A stretch of DNA of 64,000 nt from Sphingobium sp. EM0848 (GTDB lineage Bacteria > Pseudomonadota > Alphaproteobacteria > Sphingomonadales > Sphingomonadaceae). The DNA is taken from contig NZ_JABXWB010000001.1 in assembly GCF_013375555.1 (NCBI RefSeq), positions 1,922,001 to 1,986,000 on the forward strand, written 5' to 3'. Below the pieces are notes generated by a model. The model was not told the origin of the DNA, ran no database searches, and worked only from the letters and a program-made list of their open reading frames with translations. Position numbers and translations under genes: made by a program. Below are positions 1 to 8,547 of this stretch, piece by piece (the first letter of the stretch is position 1; the number at the start of each line of letters is the position of its first letter).

Positions 1-13
1 TTAACCGACACCT

Positions 14-37
14 TGCTGATTCCAGCGAACCTGACTC
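14..37. repeat. 24-bp inverted repeat, left copy
   Basis: This segment is the reverse complement of 5102-5125 with a single mismatch (23 of 24 bases). The two copies face each other about 5.1 kb apart and enclose the small orphan genes, the ISL3 element and parDE. No gene was found in bases 1-226. Whether the pair marks transposon ends, or is a dispersed repeat of this genome, cannot be told from one window. Confidence 0.6.
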
Positions 38-226
38 GCAATTCCCGCTGATGGCCGACACCAGAATGACCGGTCTGCGGCAAGCGACTCAGGAAAGCTG
101 CCCCTACCCTTGCAGAGGAACCCGCCGCGCCGCAGACGACCAGAAATTGCCGTCTGCCCTCGACCCGATGAATGCCCGTAGCTGACATTGCTATCGTGCA
201 ATATGGGTTCGCTCAGAAGCGCATGA

Positions 227-529
227 ATGAGCCCTAACACGCAGATTTGGATCGCAATTCTCTCATGCCTGCTGTTGGGCGGAATTTCCTGCTTCGTCCT
301 TATATGGCTGACATATAAATTCATGCGACTAAACCGTGGAACAGCGACCTTGGTGGGCGTAATCCTGTTCGCGGCTCTGTTCATGATAGGCGGGTATTTC
401 GCGGTTATGGCACAGCCTGAGTCGGGTGCAGCTTTCGTGATGATGCTTGGAGCATCTATCACCTTATTATCCGGACTTGCGGCAGGGCCTCTCGCTTTTA
501 TCGCCACCACTCGAAACGTAGAGACCTAA
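227..529 (+). CDS. small three-helix membrane protein, unknown function
   Basis: The product has 100 residues and is mostly hydrophobic. Three membrane segments are visible, at about residues 6-30, 40-62 and 68-95. I recognise no family motif. The ATG follows a weak purine stretch. Two further short genes follow on the same strand, 549-749 and 746-1084, suggesting a small operon. The gene lies in accessory DNA bounded by an ISL3 element, so it may be cargo. The function is unknown, and that it is real rests on the coherent hydrophobic pattern and the gene order. Confidence 0.45.
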   Translation: MSPNTQIWIAILSCLLLGGISCFVLIWLTYKFMRLNRGTATLVGVILFAALFMIGGYFAVMAQPESGAAFVMMLGASITLLSGLAAGPLAFIATTRNVET

Positions 530-548
530 AGCGGCAGTAGAGGACGAC

Positions 549-749
549 ATGACACATTACGAAGAGATTTCGATGGCGGCGTTCGGTCGCGAGGCCATGA
601 ATGAAATTTATGCCATCTATAACGCGAGGAAGGGCGGGTACGAGAATGTCGACCGAGCAGCTGTAAAGAGGGTTCTTGACCGGTTTCCCGATGCGACGGA
701 CAAAGAAAAGGACACCGTAGAAACGTGGGCGGCTATTCAAACTAGATGA
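549..749 (+). CDS. small hypothetical protein
   Basis: This is a 66-residue, soluble, charged protein with no recognised domain. The C-terminal half (RFPDATDKEKDTVETW) looks helical. Its stop overlaps the start of the next gene in an ATGA arrangement (746-749), the usual sign of translational coupling. That coupling is the best evidence the gene is real. No function can be assigned. Confidence 0.45.
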   Translation: MTHYEEISMAAFGREAMNEIYAIYNARKGGYENVDRAAVKRVLDRFPDATDKEKDTVETWAAIQTR

Positions 750-1084
750 GAAGCAGCGTCGTCGCCATTGGGCTTATCCTCGCATCATGTTCAAAGCCGT
801 CGGCACACGACTTCGCGGTGCTGGCAGAGCGATGCGAATGTCTCAATGGAGGCATGTGTATCAGGGTCAATCCGACACCTGAGAAGAAGGAAATGAGCAA
901 TCAGCAGTGCCGCAAGATGGGATGGTTCGATAACCGAACCTACTGCACTTTTGATTTAAAGACGTACGACACGGATGATCGGCTGAATAAGCATGCTCTT
1001 TCGACAACCCATGCCTTTTCCATCATGGGAACCAGCGAACGAGGACAAGAGTGCGTTGCTCAGTCATCAATTGGCCCCATTTAG
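746..1084 (+). CDS. small putative lipoprotein
   Basis: The 112-residue product begins with a short signal peptide ending in a lipobox (LILASC, Cys about residue 15). It should therefore be lipidated and anchored in an envelope membrane. The mature part is Cys-rich (CECLNGGMC, then further Cys residues), which suggests disulphide bonds in the periplasm. It is coupled by ATGA overlap to the gene before it. No known family is recognised. Stop at 1084; nothing obvious follows for about 340 bp. Confidence 0.5.
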   Translation: MRSSVVAIGLILASCSKPSAHDFAVLAERCECLNGGMCIRVNPTPEKKEMSNQQCRKMGWFDNRTYCTFDLKTYDTDDRLNKHALSTTHAFSIMGTSERGQECVAQSSIGPI

Positions 1085-1426
1085 CAGCTCACGATAATCT
1101 GAAATTCCCCAGATTTATGCGGTTTTCTGTCACCGTGAAATGACCGTTATCGCGCTACGCCTCCCCGTGAGCGGTCAGTCCCGAATCCACCCAGCATCGC
1201 CGTCCCTTGTCCACGAATCGGATTGCGCCGGCGACAAGCCGCTGTTCCGGTTACTGGTGGGTAAGCCGCTCGACAGATTTCCGAAGGGAGCTGACGGGCT
1301 GGTTGCGACATGAGCCGATCGGAATGATCCTCTGCCATGCCCAAGATGGGTGGATTCAAGACGGTCGGGTTTCGGAATGGATCGAGCGACTTGCGGACAT
1401 TCGATGAGAATGTAACACCCTTCTTC
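1085..1426. other. intergenic stretch without a recognisable gene
   Basis: No convincing reading frame, RNA or repeat is seen here. Short open frames on both strands are low-complexity shadows. The sequence looks like degraded intergenic DNA. Confidence 0.5.
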
Positions 1427-2038
1427 ATGCTTGGTATTTCGATCAAACTTATGGCTGCTGCTATGGCCGGTGCCATCCCAGCCAATCCGCTCGATATTCC
1501 TGTTGAGTTGGTCAAACCGGAAGTCGCGGCAGCGCAGGTCGCCGCGTGCGGCATGAAGAACGTCCGTTCAAAGCTTGATGACACTCTTCAAGAGGATGTG
1601 ATCGAAGTGGGAGATGTATCCGCTTCGGAAGAACAGCTAAGGTGCGTAGCCCGTGCTTCGCTGGTTTCACGCTACTATGTAGTGTTTCCATTGTCGGTAG
1701 AGCGGGGCTACCAGGCGGTGTACCAGCGCTTGTCGAATGAAAAAGACAAGGCTGACGCAAAGGCTTGGTTAGAGAAGAGAGGGCTACTCTCCCGGTTGCC
1801 AACTTATGACCCCAAACATTCTGATGAGGTGGCTTTCGTTCGTGAACTCGAAGCGATGTGCGGCCCTGATGCAACTGGCACAATTAAAACCATGCATGGG
1901 ATGGGCACCTTCGAAGGCGACGCCGTTTCGTCAGGCAAGTTAAACGACGGAACATTTTGGTGCCTCATAAATGGCGCAGCGGCGTCGGGATACCCCTTCG
2001 GCTTCATCGGAAACGAGCAGTATGGCGAAAGGCCATAG
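1427..2038 (+). CDS. putative secreted protein of unknown function
   Basis: About 203 residues from the ATG at 1427. That start is preferred over an upstream in-frame ATG at 1337 because the residues right after it form a signal-peptide-like stretch (LGISIKLMAAAMAGAIPANP). The mature part contains several Cys residues (AACGM, LRCVARAS, MCGPD, FWCLINGAA), compatible with a periplasmic disulphide-bonded protein. No known domain is recognised. It is a single gene in accessory DNA upstream of the ISL3 element. Confidence 0.5.
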   Translation: MLGISIKLMAAAMAGAIPANPLDIPVELVKPEVAAAQVAACGMKNVRSKLDDTLQEDVIEVGDVSASEEQLRCVARASLVSRYYVVFPLSVERGYQAVYQRLSNEKDKADAKAWLEKRGLLSRLPTYDPKHSDEVAFVRELEAMCGPDATGTIKTMHGMGTFEGDAVSSGKLNDGTFWCLINGAAASGYPFGFIGNEQYGERP

Positions 2039-2122
2039 GGCAACGACCTGCTACGGAACGTGAACAAGCATCAGGTTTCGCTCATCGGAAAGTTGCCGAT
2101 GAAAGGCAAAAACTGGTCGCTT

Positions 2123-2296
2123 TCAGAAAGATTGCCTATTCCGCCTTCGTCGCTTGAAAAACCAGCGGATGGCACGTCGAACGACTTCGAATAGCGTTAG
2201 CAAGATCAATAGGCTCATGGCCTGATGGTAGTCATGGAATAAATACCATGCCCAAAATACCAAGCCGATAATAAGCAATAAAAGGCCACGCCACAT
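2123..2296 (-). CDS. small membrane protein
   Basis: A 57-residue product from the ATG at 2296, starting MWRGLLLLIIGLVFW. It has two hydrophobic segments and ends in an arginine-rich tail (FFKRRRRNRQ), typical of a small inner-membrane protein with a cytoplasmic C-terminus. An in-frame start further upstream at 2347 would lie inside the ISL3 end, so the internal ATG is more likely the native one. Function unknown. Confidence 0.4.
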   Translation of the reverse strand: MWRGLLLLIIGLVFWAWYLFHDYHQAMSLLILLTLFEVVRRAIRWFFKRRRRNRQSF

Positions 2297-2334
2297 GCCA
2301 TGCACGATATGTTTGTGGAGCGGCGTGCAAAATT

Positions 2335-3984
2335 GGCTCTGACGCAATTTTGATGACGGAGATCATGTCGCAGCCGCGATCAGTCTGGCCTCCAGGAGGT
2401 CAAGCTTGGCTCGGCCGTACATCTGCCGCTTGACGAGCTTGAGCTTGGTGATCTGGCCTTCGGTCTGCCCGTTTGACCAGTTCGAGGCGATCGCGGCCCG
2501 AACGGCGTCGATGTCCTTGGTCATGCCGCGGGCGAAGGAGTTCACCAGGCTTTGACGCGCTCTTTCGAGCCAGGCATCGAGAGAGGAGGCCGCTTTCTTC
2601 CGCAGCATGACATGGAAGGCGTCGGTGATGTCGCGTGCCTCGACGAGTTCGGGGACGGATTCCTCGATCGCCGCGACGGTGATCGTTTCAGCTCTCGAAA
2701 GAGCTTCGCGCTCTACCATCATCAGCCGCGCGATGGTTCGAGCTGACGGAACCCGGTGCAATCCCTCCGCTTTTTCCGCCCGCCGCTTCCGCGTTGCCCA
2801 TTCGGTCACTACCCGAAGCGAGCCCCCGAAGCCCTGCTGTCGCATCTGCCGCCAAAGCTGTGCAGCGTTGCGCTGGCCACCAGCCCATTCCGCATCGAGC
2901 CAAGGCAACCAGGCTTCAAGGGAGTTTTCCCGAGTACGGAAGATATCGGTCCGCTGACCACGCAACACAGCCCGCACATAACCTCGGCTGCGCCCGGTCC
3001 GGCGAACGATCTCCTTGATACCGAGCCCAGATTTTGCCTGCTTCAAAATGATTTCGTTGTTTTCCTGTCGGCGAAGATAGCCCTCATATTGCAAGCGTTC
3101 CGCCGCCGTGAGCAGGTCCGGATTAACGATGGTCGTGCCGATCGCCGTACGGATTTCGCGCATCGAGCAGCGAACCGCATCGAGAAAGGCGTGGCTGGCA
3201 TTTTCCATCAGATGCCAACGATCAGCCACTTGCTGGGCGTGGGGAAGGGCCTGGGCGGCGGCTAACGCATATCCACCTCCGCGGTCCCGGGCGACGACCT
3301 CAATCTGCTGTTGTCCCACGAGCCAGCCGCGTGCGGTGGCAGGCTCGCGATCGGGGAGCAAACGGATCGGCCTACGCCGTTCGAGATCGCAGATAATTGT
3401 GCCGTAACGCTGATTGCGCCGCCATGCCCAATCATCAATGCCGACCACCGTGGGTGCAGCATGTTCAGGACGGCCACGGCGACGGATCGACCGCAGCAGC
3501 GTATCCTTGCTGACGGGCGCCATCAGCCGATTGGCAAAACGAGCGCCGGGCCGACCGCCAAGTGCCAAGCCGAGATGAAAGACCAGCAAACCGAGCCTAC
3601 TGGTTCGGCGCGCCCAAGGTTCCACAACCTCGGTGTCGAAGCGCTCGGCGAAAATACGTCTGGCACAGTTTGCTGTCCGACAGCGGAATCTCCGCGCATT
3701 GAGAACCAGACGAACGGATCGGCCGGCCAGCGGAAGGTCACCCAACCGCCGGGAATAATGGCTATGCACCGCCGCCGCCTTAACGTCGCAGCTTGGGCAC
3801 CGAGAATATGGCTTTGCTGAACGAACCGCGATTTCCATCACCGCTCCAGCATTGTCGACCTGTTCTACCACCAGGCCCGCTGGCACCAACGCTCCATTAC
3901 GCAATCGACGAGGCATGCTGCTGATCCTCCTTGGAAAATCAACCAAACCCTACCTGCCAATTGCATCAAATATGAGTCAGAGCC
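2335..3984 (-). mobile_element. ISL3-family insertion sequence
   Basis: About 1.65 kb with one transposase on the minus strand. The ends are inverted repeats beginning GGCTCTGAC: left end reads GGCTCTGACGCAATTTTGAT, and the right end read inward is GGCTCTGACTCATATTTGAT. The likeness continues outward on both sides to about 2321 and 3998 (CGGCGYGCAAARTT), so the true termini may be up to 14 bp further out. I could not find a matching direct target duplication at either choice of ends. Confidence 0.8.
2363..3946 (-). CDS. ISL3-family transposase
   Basis: This transposase catalyses cut-and-paste movement of the surrounding element. It has 527 residues from the upstream start; a second Met (MPRRLRNG, 3916) is an alternative. 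Near the N-terminus there is a zinc-binding HTH region (RCPSCD, then CRTANC). The DDE residues are visible: Asp in GIDDWAWRR, Asp in VARDRGGG, and Glu in NGQTEGQITKLK near the C-terminus. Length and motifs fit an intact ISL3 transposase. It fills the element with short non-coding ends. Confidence 0.9.
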   Translation of the reverse strand: MVDFPRRISSMPRRLRNGALVPAGLVVEQVDNAGAVMEIAVRSAKPYSRCPSCDVKAAAVHSHYSRRLGDLPLAGRSVRLVLNARRFRCRTANCARRIFAERFDTEVVEPWARRTSRLGLLVFHLGLALGGRPGARFANRLMAPVSKDTLLRSIRRRGRPEHAAPTVVGIDDWAWRRNQRYGTIICDLERRRPIRLLPDREPATARGWLVGQQQIEVVARDRGGGYALAAAQALPHAQQVADRWHLMENASHAFLDAVRCSMREIRTAIGTTIVNPDLLTAAERLQYEGYLRRQENNEIILKQAKSGLGIKEIVRRTGRSRGYVRAVLRGQRTDIFRTRENSLEAWLPWLDAEWAGGQRNAAQLWRQMRQQGFGGSLRVVTEWATRKRRAEKAEGLHRVPSARTIARLMMVEREALSRAETITVAAIEESVPELVEARDITDAFHVMLRKKAASSLDAWLERARQSLVNSFARGMTKDIDAVRAAIASNWSNGQTEGQITKLKLVKRQMYGRAKLDLLEARLIAAAT

Positions 3985-4208
3985 AACTTTGCGCGCCGGT
4001 TGACAATATGTTCGCCATGTAGGATCGGCAAGCGGAATGTCCGCTGTTGGATGAGCCTTAACCGCTTCTAAAAGGCAATTTCTGGTCGGTTTCGCACGGG
4101 CAGCTTTTGCCGTTCCCCCGTGCAACCCCTGCAACGTAACAGCGGGCATTGTGTTTCGATCTTCGAAATTAAGGGCCTGGAGAATGCGGCCCCTTCAAAT
4201 GTCAAAGA

Positions 4209-4237
4209 TTGCGCATTTATTGTTATTTTGCTATTAT
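4209..4237 (+). promoter_or_regulatory. candidate parDE promoter
   Basis: A -35-like TTGCGC (4209-4214) and a -10-like TATTAT (4232-4237) are separated by 17 bp. They end 24 bp before the parD start codon, which has a good ribosome site (GGAGG at 4252). ParD-type antitoxins normally repress their own promoter, but I saw no clear palindrome that would be the operator. Confidence 0.4.
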
Positions 4238-4261
4238 GCGGCAGATCAAATGGAGGTTCCT

Positions 4262-4507
4262 ATGAATGTTTCTGTGGGCGAGCGCTGGGAAGGTTTTGTT
4301 GATGCCGTTGTCAAGTCCGGGCGCTACGGGTCGGCCAGTGAGGTCGTGCGCGAGGGCCTTCGGCTTGTCGAAGAGCGTGAGGCCAAGCTTGTCGCCCTGC
4401 GCGAAACACTGAATGCCTCGATTGCCCAAGGTGGCGAACATGATGCTGACGACGTGAGGCGGCACCTCGCCGCAGTGTCAGAAGAACTGATTCGTGGTGG
4501 CAACTAA
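4262..4507 (+). CDS. parD: ParD-like antitoxin
   Basis: An 81-residue antitoxin of the ParD/CC2985 type. The N-terminus (MNVSVGERWEGFVDAVVKSGRYGSASEVVREGLRLVEERE) is the ribbon-helix-helix DNA-binding part; the acidic C-terminal tail binds and neutralises the toxin. ATG 4262 is chosen because of the GGAGG ribosome site and because it starts the family's usual N-terminus; upstream in-frame residues are not homologous. The parE start codon follows directly on its stop, so the pair is translationally coupled. It probably stabilises the mobile region. Confidence 0.85.
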   Translation: MNVSVGERWEGFVDAVVKSGRYGSASEVVREGLRLVEEREAKLVALRETLNASIAQGGEHDADDVRRHLAAVSEELIRGGN

Positions 4508-4813
4508 GTGCGTCGGCTCATTTATCTAGAATCGGCCAGGAACGATCTGGCCGGAATCCTCCGTCACATTGCACTTGAAGCCGGCGACCTCCCGATTGCT
4601 CAAGCCTTTATCGAGAAGCTCATGGCCAGATGCGAGCATGTTGCAAACCTGCCCGGAACGCTCGGAACCCATCGACCTGAGCTGCGGCCTGACATTCGAT
4701 CTCTTTCACATCAGGGATATGTGATCTTCTTCCGCTATTGCGGTGATCGTTTGGAAATCGTGAACGTATTAAATGGTCGGGTGGACGTCGAAAATCATCT
4801 CGAAGGCCACTGA
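4508..4813 (+). CDS. parE: ParE-like toxin
   Basis: A 101-residue RelE/ParE-superfamily toxin. It starts with GTG immediately after the parD stop codon. Family features are the N-terminal LIYLESARNDLAGILRHIA helix region and the C-terminal strands with HQGYVIFFRY and LEIVNVLNGRVD. ParE proteins usually poison DNA gyrase; some members of the superfamily act on mRNA instead, and the target here is inferred. The length is normal and the gene appears intact. Confidence 0.85.
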   Translation: MRRLIYLESARNDLAGILRHIALEAGDLPIAQAFIEKLMARCEHVANLPGTLGTHRPELRPDIRSLSHQGYVIFFRYCGDRLEIVNVLNGRVDVENHLEGH

Positions 4814-5296
4814 AGATTGCATAATTCCTCAATAGCAGCGATCATTCGGCCTCGAACGGCCACCTTTTGGTCACCTGCTTCTGGGCAGCTGCCTGCCCCG
4901 AACCGGATCAGCGGTCGATAGTGCGGAACGTTTTTGCAAATCGGGAATGACCGGTTCCAAGATCGCGACTTTGGCCTCGGAACGGCAAAAAATGGCGCAA
5001 GGCAGTCGAGAAACCGTCACCGGGAATCGTCTTCTTCCCAAGTCTGCGCACCCGAAAGCAGTCTATCTGATACCCCATTGCCCGTCATTATCTGGTCTAC
5101 TGAGTCAGGTTGGCTGGAATCAGCAGCACGTCCGATTTTTGGCTACGGCATAAAGATTTTCGGTCGACGCCACCTATTTTCGTATCCGCGCGTCATCGGC
5201 AGTTTCCTACGGCTTTCCCATTGCTGGACGACGCATAGGCGAACGTGTGCAAACTGAACCGTCTCTCGCCACGAATCGGCAAACACGGAGACGCAC
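4814..5296. other. intergenic stretch with one end of a 24-bp inverted repeat
   Basis: No gene is convincing here. The stretch contains the right copy of a 24-bp inverted repeat (5102-5125) whose partner is at 14-37. It separates the ISL3/parDE segment from the mobilisation module. Confidence 0.5.
5102..5125. repeat. 24-bp inverted repeat, right copy
   Basis: The sequence contains GGCTGGAATCAGCA and matches the reverse complement of 14-37 with one mismatch. See the left copy for context. Confidence 0.6.
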
Positions 5297-5470
5297 ATGG
5301 AACCTCTGGCCATTTCCATCAATGACACCTGCAAGGCGCTCGGCGTCGGGCGGTCATCGGTTTACGTCCTGATCAAATCTGGTGGCCTCGACGCCATCAA
5401 GATCGGCAGGCGAACCTTGCTGACGACTGATTCTATCAGGCGCTTGGCACAATCACGATCCGTCGCCTGA
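5297..5470 (+). CDS. AlpA-like excisionase/HTH regulator
   Basis: A 57-residue winged-helix protein of the AlpA/excisionase type (HTH_17-like). The reading is MEPLAISINDTCKALGVGRS followed by SVYVLIKSGGLDAIKIGRRT and a short tail. The diagnostic parts are the helix-turn-helix (CKALGVGRSSVYVLI) and the wing K-I-G-R-R. A GGAG ribosome site lies 7 bases upstream. Such proteins bend DNA to direct excision by an integrase or activate integrase transcription. It stands first in the mobilisation module. No integrase is in this window. Confidence 0.75.
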   Translation: MEPLAISINDTCKALGVGRSSVYVLIKSGGLDAIKIGRRTLLTTDSIRRLAQSRSVA

Positions 5471-5581
5471 TTTACAGGCGGGCTACGGCCTAGCCTGACT
5501 GGTGGGCGGGCCGCTTCGCGCCTTCGCTTCCCCTCAACCCCAATGAGCACCCGCCATCGTGATTTCACGAAAGGATATCCC

Positions 5582-6136
5582 ATGCCCATTTTCGAACGCA
5601 CCTTGGATCGGCTTGCCGATTTCATCTGGAAAAGCCGCAAGGTCACTCTGCGCTTCACCGCCGACTATCGCACCGGCTGCGTCGCCTTGCCGCTCATCAA
5701 GAAGCTGCTTGCCGATAGCGAGGACGGCGAGACCTATCGCTGCTCCATCGCGCATTGGCATTTGAACGAGCGTCCGCCGCTCCATATTCACCGGGGCGAG
5801 GTTTCGACCGTGCGTATCGATGGCCCGTTGCAGAACGCGGGCACGAGCTATTTGCCGCTTGGTGGCCTGATCGAATCCCCCGGCGTGACCGCGCATCTCG
5901 ATCCCGTCGAAGCTGACCGGCTCGACAGGCGGATGCAGGAAGCGGTCGAGCGGGCCATTCGTGACTGGATCATCGAGCATGGCCTTTACGACCAGCCGCG
6001 CCCCCGCCGGGAGATCGACCGGCGCAAGGCTGACCGGGCGGCCCGCGCGGTCATCGCCCGATGGGTGACGGAGCAGTTCGGAGAGCCGGAACCGGTGCAC
6101 CCGTCCGATAGCCGGAAAGGGCCGGACCATGCCTGA
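5582..6136 (+). CDS. conserved-type hypothetical protein of mobile elements
   Basis: 184 residues from the ATG at 5582, which has an AAAGGA ribosome site 7 bases upstream; an earlier in-frame ATG at 5543 lacks one. The protein is soluble, with an Arg/Asp-rich C-terminal helix (REIDRRKADRAARAVIARW). It lies between the AlpA-like gene and the mobilisation genes, so it is probably part of that module. No domain is recognised and no function can be given. Confidence 0.6.
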   Translation: MPIFERTLDRLADFIWKSRKVTLRFTADYRTGCVALPLIKKLLADSEDGETYRCSIAHWHLNERPPLHIHRGEVSTVRIDGPLQNAGTSYLPLGGLIESPGVTAHLDPVEADRLDRRMQEAVERAIRDWIIEHGLYDQPRPRREIDRRKADRAARAVIARWVTEQFGEPEPVHPSDSRKGPDHA

Positions 6137-6246
6137 GCCGGACGCCCACGAGGCAATGTTGTGGGGCTGCGATGCTACGCATCGAGCCAGCAATTCAGAT
6201 ACACACCTCACGCACGGGTGCATCCAGCTTTTCCGCCATTTTTCGG

Positions 6247-6327
6247 GACAGCGATCCGACAGCACCGTTTCTCGTCGGCCATCAAAGCGTGGATTTCCGC
6301 CACATTCCGAGACAGCGGATCGCTGTC
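6247..6327. promoter_or_regulatory. candidate origin of transfer (oriT)
   Basis: A perfect 12-bp inverted repeat, GACAGCGATCCG at 6247-6258 and CGGATCGCTGTC at 6316-6327, flanks 57 bp. The right arm also sits in a smaller palindrome, GACAGCG-GAT-CGCTGTC (6311-6327). It occupies the only non-coding gap (6137-6343) of the module, directly upstream of the accessory protein, coupling protein and relaxase genes. That is the usual place for oriT in MobF systems. I cannot identify the nick site. Confidence 0.4.
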
Positions 6328-6343
6328 GCGGTGGAGGCAGGCA

Positions 6344-6715
6344 ATGAAGCTGGTCCGTCACACCCTCCGCCTTCCCGTGGCGCTCGACAAGACCCTTCGG
6401 ACGCTGGCCGAACGGCAAGGCATCAGCGCCTATGCAATGCTCCAGCGCAGCGTCAAAGCCGGTATCGCGACACAGATAAGCCCGCCAGCCCGCGACACTG
6501 GCAATGCTGGAATGGTTGCCGAACTGGCATCGGTCAGTACCCGTATGGTCGATGTCGAGCGGATGCTGGACCGGGCGCTGTTCACCGCCTGCGCCGCCTA
6601 TTGCTATGCCCGCAGCGCGGCGACCGGCGCGCGCAAGAGCGATGAGGTCATCACCGCCGAGATCAACGCCGCCTATGATCGCCAGCGCAGACTCTCCCAG
6701 GAGAAGCGGCCATGA
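6344..6715 (+). CDS. putative relaxosome accessory protein
   Basis: 123 residues from ATG 6344 (GGAGG upstream). The N-terminus (RHTLRLPVALDKTLRTLAERQGISAYAMLQRSVKAGI) resembles a ribbon-helix-helix DNA-binding fold; the rest is helical. The stop overlaps the coupling-protein start by ATGA. Genes in this position usually encode the protein that binds oriT and recruits relaxase and coupling protein. This role is inferred from position and the N-terminal pattern, not from a recognised family. Confidence 0.6.
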   Translation: MKLVRHTLRLPVALDKTLRTLAERQGISAYAMLQRSVKAGIATQISPPARDTGNAGMVAELASVSTRMVDVERMLDRALFTACAAYCYARSAATGARKSDEVITAEINAAYDRQRRLSQEKRP

Positions 6716-8547
6716 TACAACCCCATGATCGCCGCATCCACGCAGACGCCTTGCGGCGACAATATCGTGGCAACCAGTGGTCCCGCTTCAAGCGGCAAGC
6801 CGGTATCATGCTGTCATCAGTTGTCCTGGGTGCAGTCGCCGCGCCTTATGCGACGCTGGATCAGAACAGGATGGAGGCCCTTTCCGCCTGGTCCGTGGCG
6901 AAGGCGAAGCTGTGGCTCGCTTCGGGCACGTTCGCCGATGCCGAAGTCAGCGTCCGCATCGGCGGCCAGACCTATTCCGGCCGGTCCGCTCGTGCCGTGG
7001 CCGCCCATCCCTATTACCGGCAGTCGGTTGAGATGGCCTATGCTGATGCCAAGCGCGGGGGCGAACTCGGCTTCGCCGCTTGGTTGTCCTGCCTGTTTCT
7101 GTTTCGCGGAGCCGTCCGGCGGCGGCATGAACGCGCCTTGCGGGATCGCGTCATCGCCGGAACCTTGGTCACAACCGAGAAGCAGCTTGCCAAGATGACC
7201 GGCGCCGAAGCAGATTCCCGCGCGCTCGCCATCGGCACAGTACCGATCCCGTCGCGGCTGGAAACCCGGCACTTGTCGATGATTGGCACGACCGGCTCAG
7301 GTAAGACCACGGCGCTGCGTCAGTTGCTCGACGGGATCGAGGCACGCGGCGAAGCTGCCTTGGTTTACGACACCAGCGGCGAGTTCATCGCGCATTACTA
7401 CCGTCCCGAACGCGGCGACGTGATCCTGAACCCGTTCGACGCCCGATGCGCCTTCTGGTCGCCCTTCGCCGAGATCGCCCATCCCGCCGACGCCGACCGC
7501 ATCGCGCACCAGCTTATCACCGAGACGGGCCAGAGTGACCGCGACGTGTGGCTGGAAACCAGCCGCATCCTTGTCGCCAATATGATCCGCGCCTTGTGGC
7601 GGGAAGGCAAAGGCACCTTGCCGGACCTGTTGGACGCGCTTCAGGACCGGACGAAAGACGACCTCAAAATCTGGCTGGCGGGCAGTTCGTCGGCGCGGAC
7701 CTTCGCCGAGGATGCCGACCGGGCAACGGGCAGCGTGTTGTTCATGCTCGCCAAGGCCGCGAACCTGATCCAGTTCCTCCGCGCGGACGGCAGCGGCGGC
7801 GATCCTTTTGCCTTCCGGGACTTCATTCACGGGTTGGATAAGCGCACCGGGGCGCGCCCGTGGATTTTCGTCCCCCGCAAGGAGGATTATTTCGAGGCGT
7901 CGAAGCCTTTACTCGCCTGTTGGCTGGAATGCGCGGCCAGCGCCGTGCTGGGGCTGCCCCCCTCGCCCGACCGGCGCATCTGGTTCGTGCTGGACGAGCT
8001 GGCCGACCTACCCCGCGTCGATAATCTGGCGCGGCTCCTGCCCGAAGGGCGCAAGTTCGGGGCCGCTGTGGTGCTGACCTTTCAGGCGCTGGGCCAGATG
8101 CGGCATCGCTACGGGCCGCAGATCGCCGAATCCATGCTGGGCTGCTGCAATACCAAGCTGTTCCTGCAAACCATCGACAGCGAAACCCGGCAATGGGCCA
8201 GCCAGACCATCGGCGAGTGCGAGGTCGAAATCCAGACCATGACCGACGCGCTGGCCGAAGGTGACGATGAGGCCCACACTACCTTGGGGCGGATGCGCAA
8301 GATGCGGCCCGCCGTGCTGGAAAGCGAATTGCGCCTGCCCAAGTTCGAGGGCTTCCTACTATTCCCGGATGGCTTGCCGGTGGCGCGGATCAGGCTCACC
8401 GCCGATCATGTCGCGCGGCGCGGCGAGCCCCGCCAACCTGGATTCATTGCGGGCGATCCCGACACCACGCTTTGGAAGCAGAACGGAGCCGTCGCGCCCG
8501 CGCCGTCACCGACCCCGCCATCACCCCCCAGCGAAGGGCCGGTGTGA
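6712..8547 (+). CDS. traD: type IV coupling protein (TraD/VirD4-type)
   Basis: A 611-residue inner-membrane ATPase that links the relaxosome to a type IV secretion channel and pumps DNA. Two N-terminal membrane segments are visible (around residues 27-45 and 117-135). Walker A is GTTGSGKT (192-199) and Walker B is FVLDELADLP (Asp428-Glu429). The ending is Pro-rich, typical of a flexible tail. The start overlaps the accessory gene and the stop overlaps the relaxase start, so the three are one transcription unit. No mating-pair genes are in the window, so the element may be mobilisable, or the channel genes lie to the left. Confidence 0.88.
   Translation: MIQPHDRRIHADALRRQYRGNQWSRFKRQAGIMLSSVVLGAVAAPYATLDQNRMEALSAWSVAKAKLWLASGTFADAEVSVRIGGQTYSGRSARAVAAHPYYRQSVEMAYADAKRGGELGFAAWLSCLFLFRGAVRRRHERALRDRVIAGTLVTTEKQLAKMTGAEADSRALAIGTVPIPSRLETRHLSMIGTTGSGKTTALRQLLDGIEARGEAALVYDTSGEFIAHYYRPERGDVILNPFDARCAFWSPFAEIAHPADADRIAHQLITETGQSDRDVWLETSRILVANMIRALWREGKGTLPDLLDALQDRTKDDLKIWLAGSSSARTFAEDADRATGSVLFMLAKAANLIQFLRADGSGGDPFAFRDFIHGLDKRTGARPWIFVPRKEDYFEASKPLLACWLECAASAVLGLPPSPDRRIWFVLDELADLPRVDNLARLLPEGRKFGAAVVLTFQALGQMRHRYGPQIAESMLGCCNTKLFLQTIDSETRQWASQTIGECEVEIQTMTDALAEGDDEAHTTLGRMRKMRPAVLESELRLPKFEGFLLFPDGLPVARIRLTADHVARRGEPRQPGFIAGDPDTTLWKQNGAVAPAPSPTPPSPPSEGPV

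Noticed and set aside
2313..4006. Target duplication of the ISL3 element
   Set aside because: Flanking 8-mers do not match directly at either choice of ends.
6129..6347. 72-codon frame overlapping the end of the 5582-6136 gene
   Set aside because: No family features, Arg/Ser-rich composition of a GC-rich shadow, and it runs through the inverted repeat proposed as oriT.
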